NCBI GenBank assembly: GCA_003645825.1
Contig: QNCQ01000089.1
Coordinates: 1-6,917, forward strand
DNA: 6,917 bases
Reading direction: 5' to 3'
Origin: Fidelibacterota bacterium
GTDB taxonomy: Bacteria > Fidelibacterota > UBA2242 > B5-G15
The notes beneath the pieces were generated by a model. That model did no database searches. It had not been told where the DNA came from and was given only the letters and a program-made list of their open reading frames with translations. A program made the position numbers and the translations under genes. Below are positions 6,513 to 6,917 of the stretch, piece after piece. Each line of letters begins with the position of its first letter. Positions within the stretch are counted from its first letter, which is position 1.

Positions 6513-6917
6513 GTGTCAAGGTTAGAGTATAAATATTTATTCCATATAAATGATATAGACAAACTGAGAAGGAGGATGAGTTTTTTTATTATTCCGGATT
6601 GGTATGGTAATCATGAGAGAGGTGAGTACGTTGTTCGGAGTATATATTATGACACTCCCTCTTTGGAATATTACTTTAGGAAAGAAGCTGGGTTTATTAT
6701 AAGAAAAAAGATAAGGCTTAGAGGTTATGATGAATATGACCCGGGGAAAACAGTTTTTTTTGAAATAAAAAGGAAGTTGAATAATAGGATATATAAAGAG
6801 AGAATTCCGGTAAAGTTTAGCAGTGTTAGTAAATTTCTTATGACGGGTGAAATTGACAGGGAAGTTAAGTTGAGTGGTATTTTAAATATAAAAAAATATG
6901 TTGATCACTTTCTCTTC
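6513..6917 (+). CDS. VTC-domain protein, polyphosphate-polymerase-like (3' partial)
   Basis: The 135 codons visible run off the right edge without a stop. The GTG start abuts the TAG of the adaptor gene. It is preferred because the family's N-terminal basic motif, here 'RLEYKYLF' (3-10), follows at once. The VTC signature continues with 'VRSIYYDTP' (41-49), 'YYFRKEAG' (53-60), 'RKKIRLRGY' (64-72), 'FFEIKRK' (82-88) and 'YKERIPV' (94-100). These basic residues (R3, K7, R42, R64, K66, R68, R70, K86, K95, R97) and E84 match the tunnel-domain pattern that binds nucleotide, metal and polyphosphate in yeast Vtc4, which makes polyphosphate from ATP. Bacterial relatives are often about 220-260 residues, so roughly half should lie beyond the window. 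No TM or signal peptide is seen, so the visible part is cytoplasmic. Bacterial VTC proteins commonly neighbour CotH and DUF4956 genes. CotH is here; the next gene is not visible. Confidence 0.88.
   Translation, partial: MSRLEYKYLFHINDIDKLRRRMSFFIIPDWYGNHERGEYVVRSIYYDTPSLEYYFRKEAGFIIRKKIRLRGYDEYDPGKTVFFEIKRKLNNRIYKERIPVKFSSVSKFLMTGEIDREVKLSGILNIKKYVDHFLF

Overview
The window is AT-rich bacterial DNA. It carries six protein-coding genes, two of them cut by the window edges, plus one decayed transposase fragment. The strongest taxonomic clue is the C-terminal type IX secretion (T9SS) sorting domain on the CotH-type protein: an 'IYPNPT' start and a 'GVYIVKI' core near the very C-terminus. T9SS is confined to Bacteroidota and related lineages (the FCB group and neighbours). 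The lipoprotein opening 'WKNPFDP', the PEGA/four-helix membrane protein and the 'GEDGF' type of FN3 repeat are also typical of uncultured FCB candidate phyla. I cannot resolve the phylum from this window.

Layout, left to right. (1) Positions 1-1605 (+): the C-terminal 534 codons of a secreted or membrane PEGA-repeat protein. The frame is open from base 1 and begins in what looks like a signal peptide, so the real start is just outside the window. (2) 1595-2257 (+): a lipoprotein with two FN3 domains. It overlaps gene 1 by 11 bases, and its stop codon lies inside a good intrinsic terminator, so genes 1 and 2 form the end of a transcription unit. (3) 2258-2736: a non-coding stretch holding the N-terminal remnant of an IS256/Mutator-type transposase. 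(4) 2737-3582 (+): a GH16 glycoside hydrolase of the laminarinase/beta-glucanase type, with an intact ExDxxE catalytic motif and a clear Shine-Dalgarno. (5) 3718-5313 (-): a secreted CotH-family (atypical kinase) protein with a T9SS sorting domain, convergent with the GH16 gene. (6) 5466-6512 (+): a HlyD-like, single-TM, coiled-coil membrane-fusion/adaptor protein, divergent from CotH. (7) 6513-6917 (+, cut at the right edge): a VTC-domain (polyphosphate-polymerase-like) protein whose GTG start directly abuts the stop of the adaptor gene.

The most interesting part is the right half. CotH proteins and VTC-domain proteins are frequent genomic neighbours, commonly together with a DUF4956 membrane protein. 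Here the pair is split across a divergent promoter region, and a HlyD-like adaptor is translationally coupled to the VTC gene. The CotH protein is predicted to be exported and anchored by T9SS, while the VTC domain would be cytoplasmic and the adaptor would span the inner membrane and periplasm. A coordinated envelope or surface-modification system is a reasonable inference, but the sequence does not prove it. No tRNA, rRNA, CRISPR array or intact insertion sequence was seen.
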